Source: Rhipicephalus microplus (Eukaryota; Arthropoda; Arachnida; Ixodida; Ixodidae). Taken from it: a stretch of DNA of 64,000 bases. The stretch covers positions 88,188,817 through 88,252,816 of the forward strand of contig NC_134702.1 in assembly GCF_043290135.1 (NCBI RefSeq), written 5' to 3'. This document shows, piece by piece, positions 34,100 through 46,384 of this stretch. The translations under genes were made by a program, and so were the position numbers. The number at the start of each line of letters is the position of its first letter. Within the stretch, counting starts at the first letter, position 1. A model generated the notes under the pieces. The model was not told the origin of the DNA. It did not search any database and saw only the letters and a list, made by a program, of their open reading frames with translations.

Positions 34100-34740
34100 C
34101 TTATCTTAACCGATAATTCTTTTTGATTGGGCCCTCTGCTGTTTTCCAAGTATTTACCCGTCAATTTTCTGCTTCGCTTCCGCCATTTTGTATCGACATT
34201 CTTCAAGTACAAGTAGCTGAATACCTTCCTAGCCCAACGCTTCTCCCCCATTTCTTTCAATCACTTCTCAAGTTTTACCTTGCTGCTAGCTTCTCTGCCC
34301 TCAAGTGATGTCCATTCCATATTACCTTGTACTCCCTGATTTGTTGGATTCCCGTGTGCTCCTAAGGCAAGCCTACCTATTCCGCGTTGCTTAATTTCTA
34401 ATCTTGCTTGAACTTCTGAGCTCATGCACAAGACTGCATTGCCGAACGTCAGACCAGAAACCATGACCCCTTTCTATAATCCTTTCACAACATCATGCCT
34501 ATTGTAATTCCACACTGCCCCGTTTTTCATTACCGCTGCATTCCTGTTACCTTTAGTTGACACGTATATTTCGTGTTACCTTAGGTACTCGGCCCCATTG
34601 CTTATCCATACGCCCAGATATTTGTATTTATCAGTTATCTCTAGCGTGACCTCCTGTATTCCAAGCTCACTACCTTCATTGTCATTAAAACTCACAACTG
34701 CTGATTTTTCTCTACTGAATCTGAAATCTAACCTATCTCA

Positions 34741-35564
34741 CTAGTTACCGCAGATGTCCATCAATCTCTGCAAATCATCCTTGTTGTCGGCCATTAGCAC
34801 TATATCATCTGCGTACATCAATGCTGGTAGTGCCTGTTCGATGAGTTTTCCTTGTTTGAAGAAAGAGAGGTTGAAGCCCAGTCCACTTCCCTCTAATTCA
34901 GCCTCTAATCCTTGTAGGTACATGATGAATTATAAGGGTGTCGGGAGACATCCCTGCGTAAGCCTCCGTTTTACCTCTTCAGGCTTCGATGCCTGTTTTT
35001 CCCCTTTGTAGTAACTACCTTGGTAGCTTTATATGTATCCTTTAAAAAATTAAAGACTACATCCTTCACGCCTAGTGCATCCAGTATTCCCCACGATTCT
35101 TCTTGAACCGCGCTATCGTACGCTCCCTTGATATTCAAAAATGCTAGCCACAGGGGCCTGTGTTCCTTTTCTGAGAACAGATTGTCTTCCAACCTCCTGT
35201 GTTTCCGAAACCCATTCTGCAGTTCCCCCAGCACCCCCTCATCCTCTATCCATGCCTGCAGTCTTTCCTTCATTATCTGCATCGCCAGCCTGTAGACCAC
35301 TGATGTCACTGTTATAGCACGGTAGTTGTTTATGTCAGCTTTGTCCCCCTTTCCTTTATAGATCATGCTCACCCTGCTAAGTTTCCATCCATCGGGAACT
35401 TCTCCATCGATTATTATTTTGCTCACTGCCTCTCTGAAAGCCTGCTTAGACTTCAGACCTAATGTCTTTATAAGATTAATTGGAATGCCATCTGGGCCTG
35501 TTGATGTACTACCAGGAACCCTTTTCTCAGCCCTTTCCCACTCTTGTTGTGAAAATGAAGCCAT
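34741..35564 (-). pseudogene. LINE C reverse transcriptase
   Basis: 34971-35564 has STGPDGIPINLIKTL, WKLSRVSMIYKGKGDKADINNYR, LGELQNGFRKHRRLEDN and AFLNIKGAYDSA. The Asp of the first catalytic block has become Asn in this copy. 34741-34923 has ALMYADDIVLMADN, the catalytic Asp pair. A frameshift separates the two. Confidence 0.85.
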
Positions 35565-36280
35565 TGCGCCACTTCATTTATCCTTGTCTATTATGGTGCA
35601 TAAAGCACTTCTTTGTGGAAATTTTTCTGTCACCCTTGTTCTTTTATATATTCAATAGCTTCGTTCCTTCTAGTCTAGGACCTTGAGCTGTAGTTATAGA
35701 CCTCTGCTCTAGGCTCGTCTCATTTCTTAGGGAGTTTAGATGGTTCCAAAATTTTGCAGCTGCCTTTTTATCCTATTTATGTACTTCTGCCAGCCACTGA
35801 GCTCATTTATTTTAATCTTTTCATTGATCAGACGGGAAGCAGCCCTTCTACAGCTTAGAAAGATTTCCCATTCTCTTTCAACATCCTCTGTCAGTTCACA
35901 CCGCTTCTTAGCATGTCTGTGATCCCTAGAGGCTTCCTGACGTTTTTCTATGGCTCTCTTAACTTCCTCATCCCACCAACTTTTGGGTTTGTGTCTTCTT
36001 TTCCGGGGTGACTTTTCACGTGCCTTAAGAAGCTCTAGCTCAAACACTCTAATTAGATTCGTGTATATCCACACTGTTTTATTATCCTCAGTGATTACTT
36101 TCTCAATTTGTTTAGTGGCTATTTCAGTTTGCCTTTCTGAATAAAAAATTTCCTGTAGTTGCTCCTCTTGTCTCCTTCCCACTTTCACTGCTCTTCCAAA
36201 ACTTAGCTTGATACGTTCGTGATCACTACCAGACTTCTTGAGCCACCTTCATCTATGTCCATTCCCCTGAACGTATATCT

Positions 36281-36740
36281 TATGTGACATCAATGCATAA
36301 TCTATTGTCGACTGCAGCCTTCCTACCTCCCATGTTATTTGCCCTTCACACTTCTTGGTACTGTTGCAAATGAGCAAATCAAGCCTTTGACACATATCCA
36401 TGATCATTTTGCCTGTCCTGTCGGTATACCTATCTACATCTTCTATGTGCGCATTCTTAACTCCTAGTGTAATTATCTCGCACTCTACTCCTAACTCCTC
36501 AATGTCCAACATCCTATGTGACATCAATGCGTAATCTATCGTCGACTGCAGCCTTCCTACCTCCCGTGTTATTTACCCTTCACACTTCTTGGTACTGTTG
36601 CCAATGATCAAATCAAGCCTTTCACACATATCCGTAATCATTTTGCCTGTCGGGTCGGTATACCCATCTATATCTTCTATGTGCGCATTCATATCTCCTT
36701 GTATAATTATCTCGCACTCTCTTCCTAACTCCTCAATGTC
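36281..36740 (-). repeat. 234-bp tandem duplication inside LINE C endonuclease
   Basis: TATGTGACATCAATGCATAA at 36281 recurs as TATGTGACATCAATGCGTAA at 36515, and similarity continues through both units to 36740. It duplicates the STKKCEGQ to DYALMSH part and the DMNAHIED part of the endonuclease. The units differ at several per cent of positions, so the duplication is not recent. Confidence 0.9.
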
Positions 36741-37074
36741 TTTTGATATACACTCCACCATTGCGTGGTTTTCCTCTCTGGCCTTTGCTCCCGTCCAAAA
36801 GTACACAAAACCAAGGAGTGTCGCTTGCCCTGTCACTTTCCCTTTTAGCCATAAACGTTCCTTGCACTTCTGCTTGACACTTTGCCATTCTGTACGACGT
36901 CTTGAGGGTGGCACGCCATCTAGTAAGCATTTTTGTAATCAACAGAGAAGTGACCTTGAGCGCGACCGCGGAAATGTATGGGCAACAGTGCTGCACACGG
37001 CACTGACATAGGACAAGTCAAAGCAGAAAAAGCAAGCTCCCAAATATCTTCCCTGCTGCATGCACTTTTATTGA

Positions 37075-37456
<382 letters not shown>

Positions 37457-37459
37457 CTT

Positions 37460-38242
37460 TTAGATCTCCTGGCTGTTTCGTTAATGGTATCGATACCAAA
37501 GTTGATATGACATAACATGACTGTATGAAGAACAGATATGACATGTCAGAACATGAAAATCAGAACACGTATGTCATGAATGTCATGATTTACATTTCAT
37601 GGTCCTGGAGATCTTGCGATGGTTTCGTTCACAAGGCATACTGCAAAACTAGTATATGGTATGCTATGATTGCATGGCGAACACAAGCGACAGACCCTAA
37701 CATGAAAATCATGACATATGTGTTAAGTAACAACATGACTACATGCCACGCTCATGATGCGCTCGCTGCCGTTTCGCTAGCATCACATATACTACATTTA
37801 GTATTACAGTACGTGAATGGATAACGAAAGTGTGTGACGGGTTCAAACATGATAATAATGAGAAGCGTGTCATATAACAACCTGACTACATGCCATTCTC
37901 ATGATGCGCTCGCCGCCGTTTCGCTAGCGTCACATGTACTACATTTGGTATTACAGTACGTGAATGGATGACGAAGGTATGACATTAAGGTATGACATTG
38001 GTGCAAACATGATAATCATGAAATTAGTGTCATGTAACAACAAAAATTTATGCTAAGCTCATAACTCGCTGGCGGCCGTTTATACTCATACCGCTTACAT
38101 ATACCAAATTTGATAATATGTGACACGAATTCACGACATAGATGAATGACACACCCAAACATGATAATCACGACATGGGCTTCATGTAACAACACGACTA
38201 CATGCCACACTGATGGTGCGCTCGTGGCCGTTTTGCTAGCTT
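37460..38242. repeat. Tandem repeat of about 147-156 bp, four to five units
   Basis: The block GCTCGCTGCCGTTTCGCTAG recurs in diverged form with anchors near 37761, 37908, 38064 and 38220, giving spacings of 147, 156 and 156. Each unit also has ACATGATAATCATGA-type and GTCATGTAACAACATGACTA-type words. An earlier half-recognisable unit lies at 37570-37690. Units differ by 15-25 per cent by eye. It ends where LINE B begins. Confidence 0.75.
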
Positions 38243-38453
38243 CAAGGAAAGAAGGAAAATATGAGAAAAAGAACGACAGGGACATTAACCCGCTTTAGGC
38301 AGCCGGTTTGCTACCCTGCGCGTGGGAGGGGGATGGTGTTTTGAAAGATAGACAGCAGAGAGAGAAGAGAGATAGCCACAGCACAATCGGCAGCACACGC
38401 GCACACAATCAGTCATAGTCCAGTCTTGTCTTCCGCGGTGTTCGACATTGCTA

Positions 38454-39377
38454 TTACAGCCGCTTGTTCGAGTCCGTGTCGCATGAGAATTTCAACAGAG
38501 CTTTTGTCGCTTTCTCTTGCATAGTCTTCTCTCGGGCACTTGACAGAATAGTGTCCACAGACATTTGGCTGTTGTCGATGCGTGCAAGAACGGACGCCAG
38601 TGACTGTCTCTGGCTGTCATACAATGGACAGTCGCACAGGATGTGGTGTAGCGTATCTTCGCAACGACACGCATCGCAGAGAGAGTGGTCGGCCTTTCCT
38701 ATGTCAGAGGAATAAAGTTTTGTAAATGCCACTCCTAGCCGTAAGTGATGAAGAAGGGTGGCTTCTCTTCAGTCAAGCCCAGTGGGCATGCGGAGAGCCA
38801 TCATAGAGGACAGGTGGTGTTGACGATTTGTCTAGTTGCTTGGTGGGCACCATAGTGAAAGCGTGACTTCATGCGCAATCATCGAAGATTACTGGCTGCA
38901 TCGGTCTGCGAAAGTGGTATTGCTTCTTCTCGTGTTTCCATCAAGAGCTGCCCACGTGACAGTATCGGCATGTTCGTTCCTTATGATGCCGCAGTGACTT
39001 GGCAGCCACCAAAACGTCACATGATGCCCTTTCTCGTGTGAAGTGCGGAGAACGCATTGAATTTCAAAAACAAGCTGTTCGTACGGCGTGCGACGCCACG
39101 CTGAAAGCACAAATTGTATGGCAGCCCTTGAGTCACTGAAAATTGACCATTGTGGCGGTGGTTCCTAATTGACCACACAAAGTGCAGCGCGCAAAGCAGC
39201 TAGTTCCGCCGCTGTAGATTCCGTGGAGTGGTCCGTCCTAAAGCTGATGGTAACACCTCTTGCTGGGATAACGACTGCACCTGAATAACACTGGCGGTTC
39301 GTGGAGCCATCGGTATATATAAGTACACTGTCTGAATATTTCTCGTGCAAAAGAAGACGAGAGAGTTGTTTCAGCAC
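38454..39377 (-). pseudogene. LINE B RNase H and terminal region
   Basis: 39165-39377 gives VLIYTDGSTNRQCYSGAVV and STAAELAALRAAL (first two acidic sites). 38889-39110 gives VTFWWLPSHCGIIRNEHADT (terminal His and Asp). 38454-38732 gives CDACRCEDTLHHILCDC and a basic end. Frame breaks lie between the blocks. Confidence 0.85.
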
Positions 39378-39542
39378 GGGTGATGAAAGCCAAGATTACC
39401 TCCGCGTCTCAGGTACACTAAGACGCACTGTGGGTCGAATAAAACACCAAGAGAGTATCGATGGTTTAGATGGAGTGAAGCCCGAGGGAAGTTTGTCGTT
39501 GTACTTCACAATCATTTTAGCGAACGATGCTTGGCACCTCTC

Positions 39543-40905
39543 TCAAGGCAACAGTGCAAGGTGATGGCAGGGAGCATGTGCGAAGTGTTTGATGTGTGGT
39601 CTGAGGACTTCTACAACAGTGTGAGGTTGTATCAGATAGTCACCAGATATTGCAATTGTTGCCTCTGTTGACGTACATCTGGGCGTACCAAGGCACCCTC
39701 TCAGTGCTTGGGCTTGTACTGCCTGTAGAACACGAACATTGGTCTCGCAGGTATTGCTAAGCACGGGCAAGCTATACCTCAGAAAACCGATAAACAGGGC
39801 TCTTTAGAGTACCATCATTGCGTCTTTCCTGCCAGAAACTTGAACAATTGGGAAATAGTGGTCAGGCTCTTCTTCATATAGGCCACATTTGGACTCCAAT
39901 AGAGGCCCCTATCAGTAATGATGCCCAGAAACCAGTGAGTTCTGCCGCAAGAAATGGGTTGCCCGCAGATTTAGATGACCTACGGGTTCATTGCTTTGCG
40001 AGTAAAGGCCACCAGCGCGCATTTTTCTGGTTACATGCTGAGACCTTGTTTTAACAAGTAGTTAGCAACCATAGTTGCTGCTCTTTGTAGCCGGGAACAT
40101 ATCATGAGACGTGCGACTGCCGAAGTTCAGACACAAATGTCGTCTGCGTATATTGAGATCTTAATGTTACTGGGCAAGTATTCAGCAAGGCCAATTAGTG
40201 CTAGATTGAATAGCGTGGGGCTAAGATCTCCACCTTGAGGAACACCCCTGGAAATATAGCGTCGCGTAGTTAGGCCATCTTCTGTTAACACTAAAAATGA
40301 TCTTGCAGCCAGGTAACGCAATATCCACCGAAAGGTTCGACCACCAAGGCCAACCACCGCAAGGGAACCCAAAATGGCTTCAAGTAGTACATTGTCATAC
40401 GCGCCTTTCACATCTAGAAACAAAGCTGTAGATAGTCGCTTACCGGATCTTTCTTGCTGAACGTACGAAACAGATCAACGACATTGTCAATGGAAGAGCG
40501 GTTGCGTCGGAAACCAGCCATGGAATTTGGATAAATCTTGTAGTGTTCAAGATATCTTTCCAGGCGGCCTAGTATCATTTGTTCCATTATGTTCCCAACG
40601 AAACTGGCCAGTGCTATTGGGCGGTATGAGGCGATTTCGAGTGGGGATTTGCCCTGATTCAAGATGGGTAATAAGCGGCTTACTTTCCAGCCGTCAGGAA
40701 CATTGCCATACTGCCACGAGTTGTTGTAAAGGCTCGACAGTTCTCTCCTTGCACCATCCCCAAGGTGGCACAAGGCTCGGTACGGAATACCATCTGGGCC
40801 CGGAAAAGTTGAACGCCTGCAGAGAGCTAGTGCCGCCTCGAGCTCCTCCATTGTAAAAGGGAGTTCCATGTGGTAGTCACGAAAACAGGGGACGTCACCT
40901 CTCAC
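39543..40905 (-). pseudogene. LINE B reverse transcriptase
   Basis: 40414-40905 carries FPGPDGIPYRALCHLGDG, ASYRPIALASFVGNIMEQM and MAGFRRNRSSIDNVVDL. 40127-40423 carries MFLDVKGAYDNV, ISRGVPQGGDLSPTLFN and IYADDICV. 39543-39770 carries the post-thumb PVLSNTCETNVRVLQAVQAQ. The catalytic Asp residues are present. Confidence 0.87.
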
Positions 40906-41480
40906 TGGAGATTCTGAACGAGTGGCTTGGTTGGCGATCTGCGCACAAGAATCTTCTGTGACATCGATGTCTTGCCTCCCTTAAAATAGCGTGAGCGCTT
41001 TGAATGGAAAACGCTGTTCTGTAGGGTGACACAAACCTTGCGCCGTTTTCCAAATGTGTGAGAGTGACATGCGAGGGTCTAGTGACTAGAAAACCGTTGT
41101 CCATCGTTCCGACGCTATCTATCCATGCGACGCCGAATCTTCTTTTGCATCCTCAAGGCTGCGCAAAGATCGTGAATTGATTTTCTACACTGATACCGAT
41201 GCTCCACCCGGCGTCGAAGTGCTCGGAGTCACTCCAACTCTATGGTAAAGTCGTTTCGTGTGGAAGATATCGTCACCGTGTGAGTGGCGTTTTGCATTGT
41301 GCTCCTAATTGTTTGCTTTAACCCAGATCTTAGGCCATTGATGCAAGCTTCTTACATGTCAGAATTCAAGTTGGTCCATTGGATTGCTTGAATGGTCATT
41401 CGTGGACCACAGCTATACAAGCTTTTGTTGTTAAGGTAGATTGCAATGTGATCACTTCCTCGTGTCTCAACATCTGGAAA

Positions 41481-42108
41481 CTACTTGACGTATCTCGCGA
41501 GAGAGTCGGAGACAAGAGCAAGGTCGAGACAGCTGCTATTTGCCACCCCTCGAAGAAAAGTGGGGCTACCGTCGTTCAGGAGCGTAAGCCCATAGTTGTA
41601 GGGGATGTTTGCTAATCTGCGTCCTCTTGCGTTTATCGGCGTACTTCCCCATGCGTGATAGTGCACATTGAAATCCCCTATGATGACCCATGGTGCAGGA
41701 CACACTCTCAAATTATCCGCTAATCACCTGGAATCGAGATTATTCGACGGCGATATATAAACGCCTATGAGAGTAAACATGAGAGTTCACAGTGATGAGA
41801 GTTCACAGTGATGGAGACATACTGATTATTATCGTTAGGTGCAATTGGTTGCACAACCTACGTCAGTTCACGATGAAAAAAGACGAAGATTTCGCTGCAC
41901 GAACCGTTTGTTGAATACATGACAGCTTCGTATCCCGAAAGACTTATTGGTTTCGACAAATTTGGTTCACAAATGACGATGAGTAGAAACACGTTAGCAA
42001 ACACAAACTGGCGAAATCTAAAAAGCGTGATTTCAGTCCCTTGGCGCTCCTTTGGATGACCGATGCAGCCTTGACTTCTTTACGAAATGATGAGGAGTGA
42101 GTAGCCAT
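41481..42108 (-). pseudogene. LINE B ORF2 start and endonuclease
   Basis: The ORF2 ATG is at 42106-42108 and gives MATHSSSFRKEVKAASVIQ. Endonuclease blocks PWVIIGDFNVHYHAWGS, LTLLNDGSPTFLRG and CLDLALVS follow at 41481-41711. ORF1 ends with TAG at 42113-42115, leaving a 4-nt gap before the ATG. Confidence 0.82.
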
Positions 42109-42849
42109 CTTCCTAGTTGAGAGATTCATGCACTGGGCTTAGGGCGTTCAATACTACAAGTGCTCTTCGAGCAGGTGCTATCTTCATGTCGACTAATATG
42201 GCTCGGATGGCTTCCATGAGAGTACGCAGCCGCGAAATCACTTGACGATCTCTTTTAGGTAAATTTCCATGGCTGGAGACAGCTCTGGTGTGGCCGCAAC
42301 CTGCTGAGGTTCCTTGGCAGAAGAGCACGTCGGGAGCGTGAATCATTCTTCTGGAGAAGCAGGCTTCTCCGCTCCTTTCGTAGAAGTGGTGGGTCCTTTC
42401 ACGGCGTCACTGGGTGGAACTGCTAAAAAGTGGGAACTAGGATTTCAGGAACGTGCCTTCTTTGAAGACTTTCGATGATGCCGACGTCGACGACGACGCC
42501 AGCCAACTTCGGCTGCCTCCCTGTGAGTCGAGTTGTCTCGGGCCATTTGTCTGAGAACCGCGCGCTTCGTTCAAATTCGAGGACAGGTTTTCGACGAGAT
42601 AGCTCGCGGAATGCTCCTAGAGTATTCAAAAGTTGCAAGTTATGTCACTCACAAACGCTTTCGCCGAATACAGGCTTAACGCCGTGATGACTTCTCCATA
42701 AACGATAGTGTTTCTTGGGATACTTCAATGCAGAAATTTAAGTCTGCTTGTCTGCCTCTCTGTTATGCGAAACGACTTAGCCACAAAGCCAATGTTCAGG
42801 TACTTTTGCTACACCCAGCCGTCTAGATCTGGTGGCTGCGTTTTTTTTT

Positions 42850-45230
42850 CTGAACATTGTCGGTAGAAAACCAATTATTACGCAAACTCGCTACACACTA
42901 GCAAAGATTTTCGTACGTTTCCTTTTTGCTGTAGCTGATGACGATGAAGACTTATGCCAGCACTATTGTATTATTCGATAACCCACTCATTACTCATTTA
43001 GCATTATGGGATGCCTACTTAATTTTACCTGTTCTAAAGCGCTTTATTAAGCACCTTACATTTTTTTCACGACATAAAATTTGCAACGGAGCTTCAAGCA
43101 CCATTGTAGCTCAGAGGTCGAACCGCTGCAAGCCAATTCACATTTTTAAGGTTGAATTTTTCAATAAATCACTAATCTTTAACCTATCATTTTGGTCAAA
43201 TTTATCCAAATGATTGTAATTGAAGTAATTACACCTTTTGCACACCCATTTGTAATTTAGGTGTATTAGAGGTGTATATTCGCAAACTACACCGAAGGCT
43301 GTTTCCTTGAATGTTACACCCGTCATATATGTATATAGTTTAGAGCATCAATACATAATACATCTCAACAGATGCAATCAAACCACATGCCAAAGTTCTG
43401 GTGAAAAGATTGATGTTTCGACATTTGTTTTCATTTTACGTTTTATTCGACAAAAGATGTCGTGCCATGTATTATTTATATTGTACCTCCCTCGATTTAC
43501 ATTATTCAAAAGATTCCTCACATCTTCAACGACTTAATTCATGGGCTGGTTTTTGGGATTCTTATTAAAAGACATTTTGCTGCCGCTCATGTCCAATCAA
43601 TCCTAATTCTCGCAGAGACATCGGTAAAAGAGATTATGTTGCGCTTAAACATAATATGAAACGATTACACACAGTTTTCTAAAGGCTATCGTGCGAGCTT
43701 TCTCATTTGCTCTCATAGGCTGTCGCGCAGAAGACGCAGGTTCAAATACAATTGTGTCATCAGTGTTCTTATTTACTTTTTTCATTTCATTTAGCGCGAT
43801 ATGGGTTACGGACACCGAGCCACGCGACTCATGTGATATCATAACAGCTTTCGCTGTGAACTAAGAACGCGAGAGTGTTGCACTTGAGCCATCCTTGCGA
43901 ACAAGTGTCGGTCTTCACCCAGAGGCAAAGGCAACCTCGCAATTCGGAAAATGATAATGTGGGCGTGTGTTTGTCAATACATGTGTGTTCGTGTGCTCAC
44001 GCGAACGAGTTTGAATGGGGGCATGTGCACACGTGAACGCGTGAAGACACATGCACGCACGCACACTCGCTGGAACACAAACGCGCGCAAACGAATTTTC
44101 AAATTTTTTTTAAAGATGACAGGTTGTTATGCCGGGGTTCATTAAGGCTTCAGTGACGTATTTCCGTCACGGAAATGGCGTCGAAAAATACGCACAATCA
44201 GAAGACAAATAAAATGCAAGTCCAACCCATGACCTTTGGGTCCGCGAGAACAGATGCTGGGAAGGCTATCCACTGCGCCAGAGTCACACACTTTGAATGC
44301 TAAAAATATACATTTTATGGCTACCCCCGTTCCTTTAGAGCATTCTTGGTAAAGCGCAGTAATGCAACATCAACGTGGCATCCATGATTAGTTCCTTGAA
44401 CACGTCGTTTCAAAGCGTGCGTACCAATGAGGAGACGCGACATAGCTGCGCACGAACAGAAGGTGGCGGTTGCGACTCGTTGCAACGTCGACAGCAGGAT
44501 GTTCTTGTAGAGTGTTAGCCAGCCGTTTTCTTGGTCGCTTGAACGTAAAGAAATGAAATAAATCATTTTCAGTAAATAGGATAAATCAGCTGTTGTAAGT
44601 GCAATGTTATTGTAAACAATGATAAAGGAATAACAGTGTGTTATTACAGCAGTATAAGTGTTATTGTATGTCAAGAAATGGAACGGTATTGATCACCAGA
44701 ACAGGCGACACTGCCGTCGTGTGTCAGTGACTCGGTCTGTTTATCACCGCTTTCCTCTGTTTTGCAGGTGCTGCGAAGGAAAACCAGCTCTAATATAATG
44801 AAGGGCGAGGTTCCATCTCCGTACCGGCAACAGAAACGTACAGCATCCCTGAACGTCAAAATCATTACGTTTTCGAAGAGAAATGGCAGCTAACGAAAAC
44901 CGGTACTGTGATGGTGACGAGATAGGGCGTTTGACAGCTGTGTGAATGAGGATTAACATACATTCATGGTGGTGACCTTACCCCAAGTGTCGCCATCGTT
45001 TATATAATTCATTAACACCAAAATTAGCTTTGTAACTCCCGGCTGCTTTGCCTGGCTTTTGCATTATGCACTTGCGCTCACCCAGCGAACGATCGTGACC
45101 GGCCAAAAGAAAGACGTGCCGCGTATTACATTTCCCTCTGGTCACGCAGTGGGCTTCAGAACTCGAAGATGTCGAGAATAGTCAAACTTAGCCCAAAGTC
45201 GCCGTCCAGTCAGTCATGTTGCGTGGCTGT
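42850..45230 (+). repeat. Long dispersed repeat, copy 1
   Basis: The stretch is collinear with 60040-64000: GCTGTAGCTGATGACGATGA, TTCTAAAGCGCTTTATTAAG, GCAACGGAGCTTCAAGCA, TCATAACAGCTTTCGCTGTG, TTCAGTGACGTATTTCCGTC, TCCACTGCGCCAGAGTCACA, GTAATGCAACATCAACGTGG, TCAATGAC-type block and ACCTTACCCCAAGTGTCGCC all recur in order. About 600 bp (43115-43715) is present only here, inside a tRNA-like module. No protein-coding frame is convincing. It could be a large non-autonomous transposon or an old segmental duplication. Confidence 0.65.
44210..44290 (-). repeat. tRNA-like module on the minus strand
   Basis: The minus strand reads GACTCTGGCGCAGTGGATAG, a good A box, and then GGTCATGGGTTGG where the B box belongs. 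The counterpart in the second repeat copy (60865-60935) keeps CTGTGGCGCAGTGGATAGAG. It is part of the long repeat, not an isolated tRNA gene. Confidence 0.5.
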
Positions 45231-45602
45231 CACATTGCTTTCTCTGGTTGTACTGTCACCGATTTCTACAACTACAACAAGTATCGGAACCCCCAGGGGT
45301 TTGTTTAATTTATCTATGACGAATGTTAGTTGCGGGATGGAGGTGCATGGCTAATGACGAATTTCACTCGTGCAGTGGGAGCAAGTTTTCTTTCTCCACT
45401 GCCGAAAATCCGCATTCCGCTGGTGGTGAGGAGCAAGTTCACGTGTTTCACTGGCAGATGCGGAACAACCCACTCCGGGACGAAGCGTTCCGCATGTTCC
45501 ACCTTGCAGAGACGGATCTCTCCGGAACTTCGAGAATGCGTTGCCGTCATTTCGGGTATAGCCGGGCAGCGATGTTGGCTTCAGCTCGCTTCAGCGTTCT
45601 TT
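45231..45602. other. Possible coding relic of unknown family
   Basis: The + frame around 45400-45530 reads EEQVHVFHWQMRNNPLRDEAF. A somewhat similar short run, RREIHVFHSQIW, occurs near 46650-46690 on the other side of the next repeat. These may be two parts of one old gene or transposase split by the insertion. I cannot name a family. Confidence 0.3.
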
Positions 45603-46384
45603 TTTAGGGGCGAAGCTTCTTATAACGACCTCCATTCGTCCCTCGTAGCATTGTAGTATGTAACAAATATAACATTTCGACCTCCAAGGAGGTGCTGGTG
45701 AGAGATTTCTTCTGTGCGTTGTTGAACAATAAAAAATAGGGATCATTGTACATGCCAATGGCTGCTAATATGGAATGAGAGACAGGAGCATTCGGCTTTT
45801 CGTTAACGTGCGCGCTACAATCCCCATTAGCAGCCATTCGCATGTACATTAGGCACTATCTGACAAGAAAGGGTAGCTACGTTATACTCGCTGGGCGTAA
45901 CCTCCTTAGTTTTAGAAAGGTTTAGCGAGCGTTGAGCCGCAGTGCCGTGAATACAATGAACTAGTATATACCATGAACTCGAGGTGTTTAAAGGTGGGAA
46001 CTAGACCCGAAGCGCAAGCCGTAAGAAAGTATGCGTGTGCCATCTCTCGTTTAGTCGTTGGAATGTCCGCTGGATGGCGGTGCTTCAATATGGGGAATAT
46101 ATCATGAAAAGATGCGAGATGGTAGTACTTGGAGTGTTGAATAGATGGACGAACGGACACACAGACAGACGCATGGATGGACGCATGAACGAACGCAGAG
46201 GTGGATGCATACAGGAATGCAGGGACGGACGCATGAGCAGACGCATGCACAGATGTGCGGATGGACGCATGGACGGTCACACAGACGCACGCATGGATGG
46301 ACGGAAGCAACAACGAATGGACGGACAAATGCTTCGCCCCACTCTCCATCATTCACTTCGCGGATATGCTGCCAATTTTTTTAT
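45603..46384 (-). mobile_element. CCGT-minisatellite dispersed element, copy 2
   Basis: Reverse complement of the element at 8862-9671. It begins TTAGGGGCGAAGCTTCTTAT, contains the body block CTCGCTGGGCGTAACCTCCT and the minisatellite of GGACGCATGGATG-type units (46140-46335), and ends TTCACTTCGCGGATATGCTG. Terminal GGGGCGAAGC words are inverted relative to each other. Confidence 0.72.

Larger units (their letters stand above)
33561..36960 (-). mobile_element. Degenerate LINE of a different clade (LINE C), APE endonuclease plus RT
   Basis: Minus-strand pieces in order are an endonuclease (36573-36914, with QGDMNAHIEDIDGYTD), a linker region (35736-36188, with SWWDEEVKRAIEKRQEA), a reverse transcriptase (34971-35564 and 34741-34923) and a carboxy end with CSACGEEEHTAEHLIMFC (33695-34099). 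It ends in a (TCCA)n tail. No RNase H is visible, and the sequence is unlike LINE A. Clade not assigned; many frame breaks. Confidence 0.85.
38245..42650 (-). mobile_element. 5'-truncated I-type LINE (LINE B), related to LINE A
   Basis: Same domain order and same 3' untranslated motif (CAGCCGGTTTGCTACCCTGC) as LINE A. It keeps the end of ORF1 (to 42113), ORF2 endonuclease, reverse transcriptase, RNase H and terminal Cys/His region, but lacks the zinc knuckles and everything upstream. Its 3' end is inserted in the fourth unit of the preceding tandem repeat. Many frame breaks, so inactive. Protein identity to LINE A looks moderate, indicating a sister subfamily. Confidence 0.85.
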
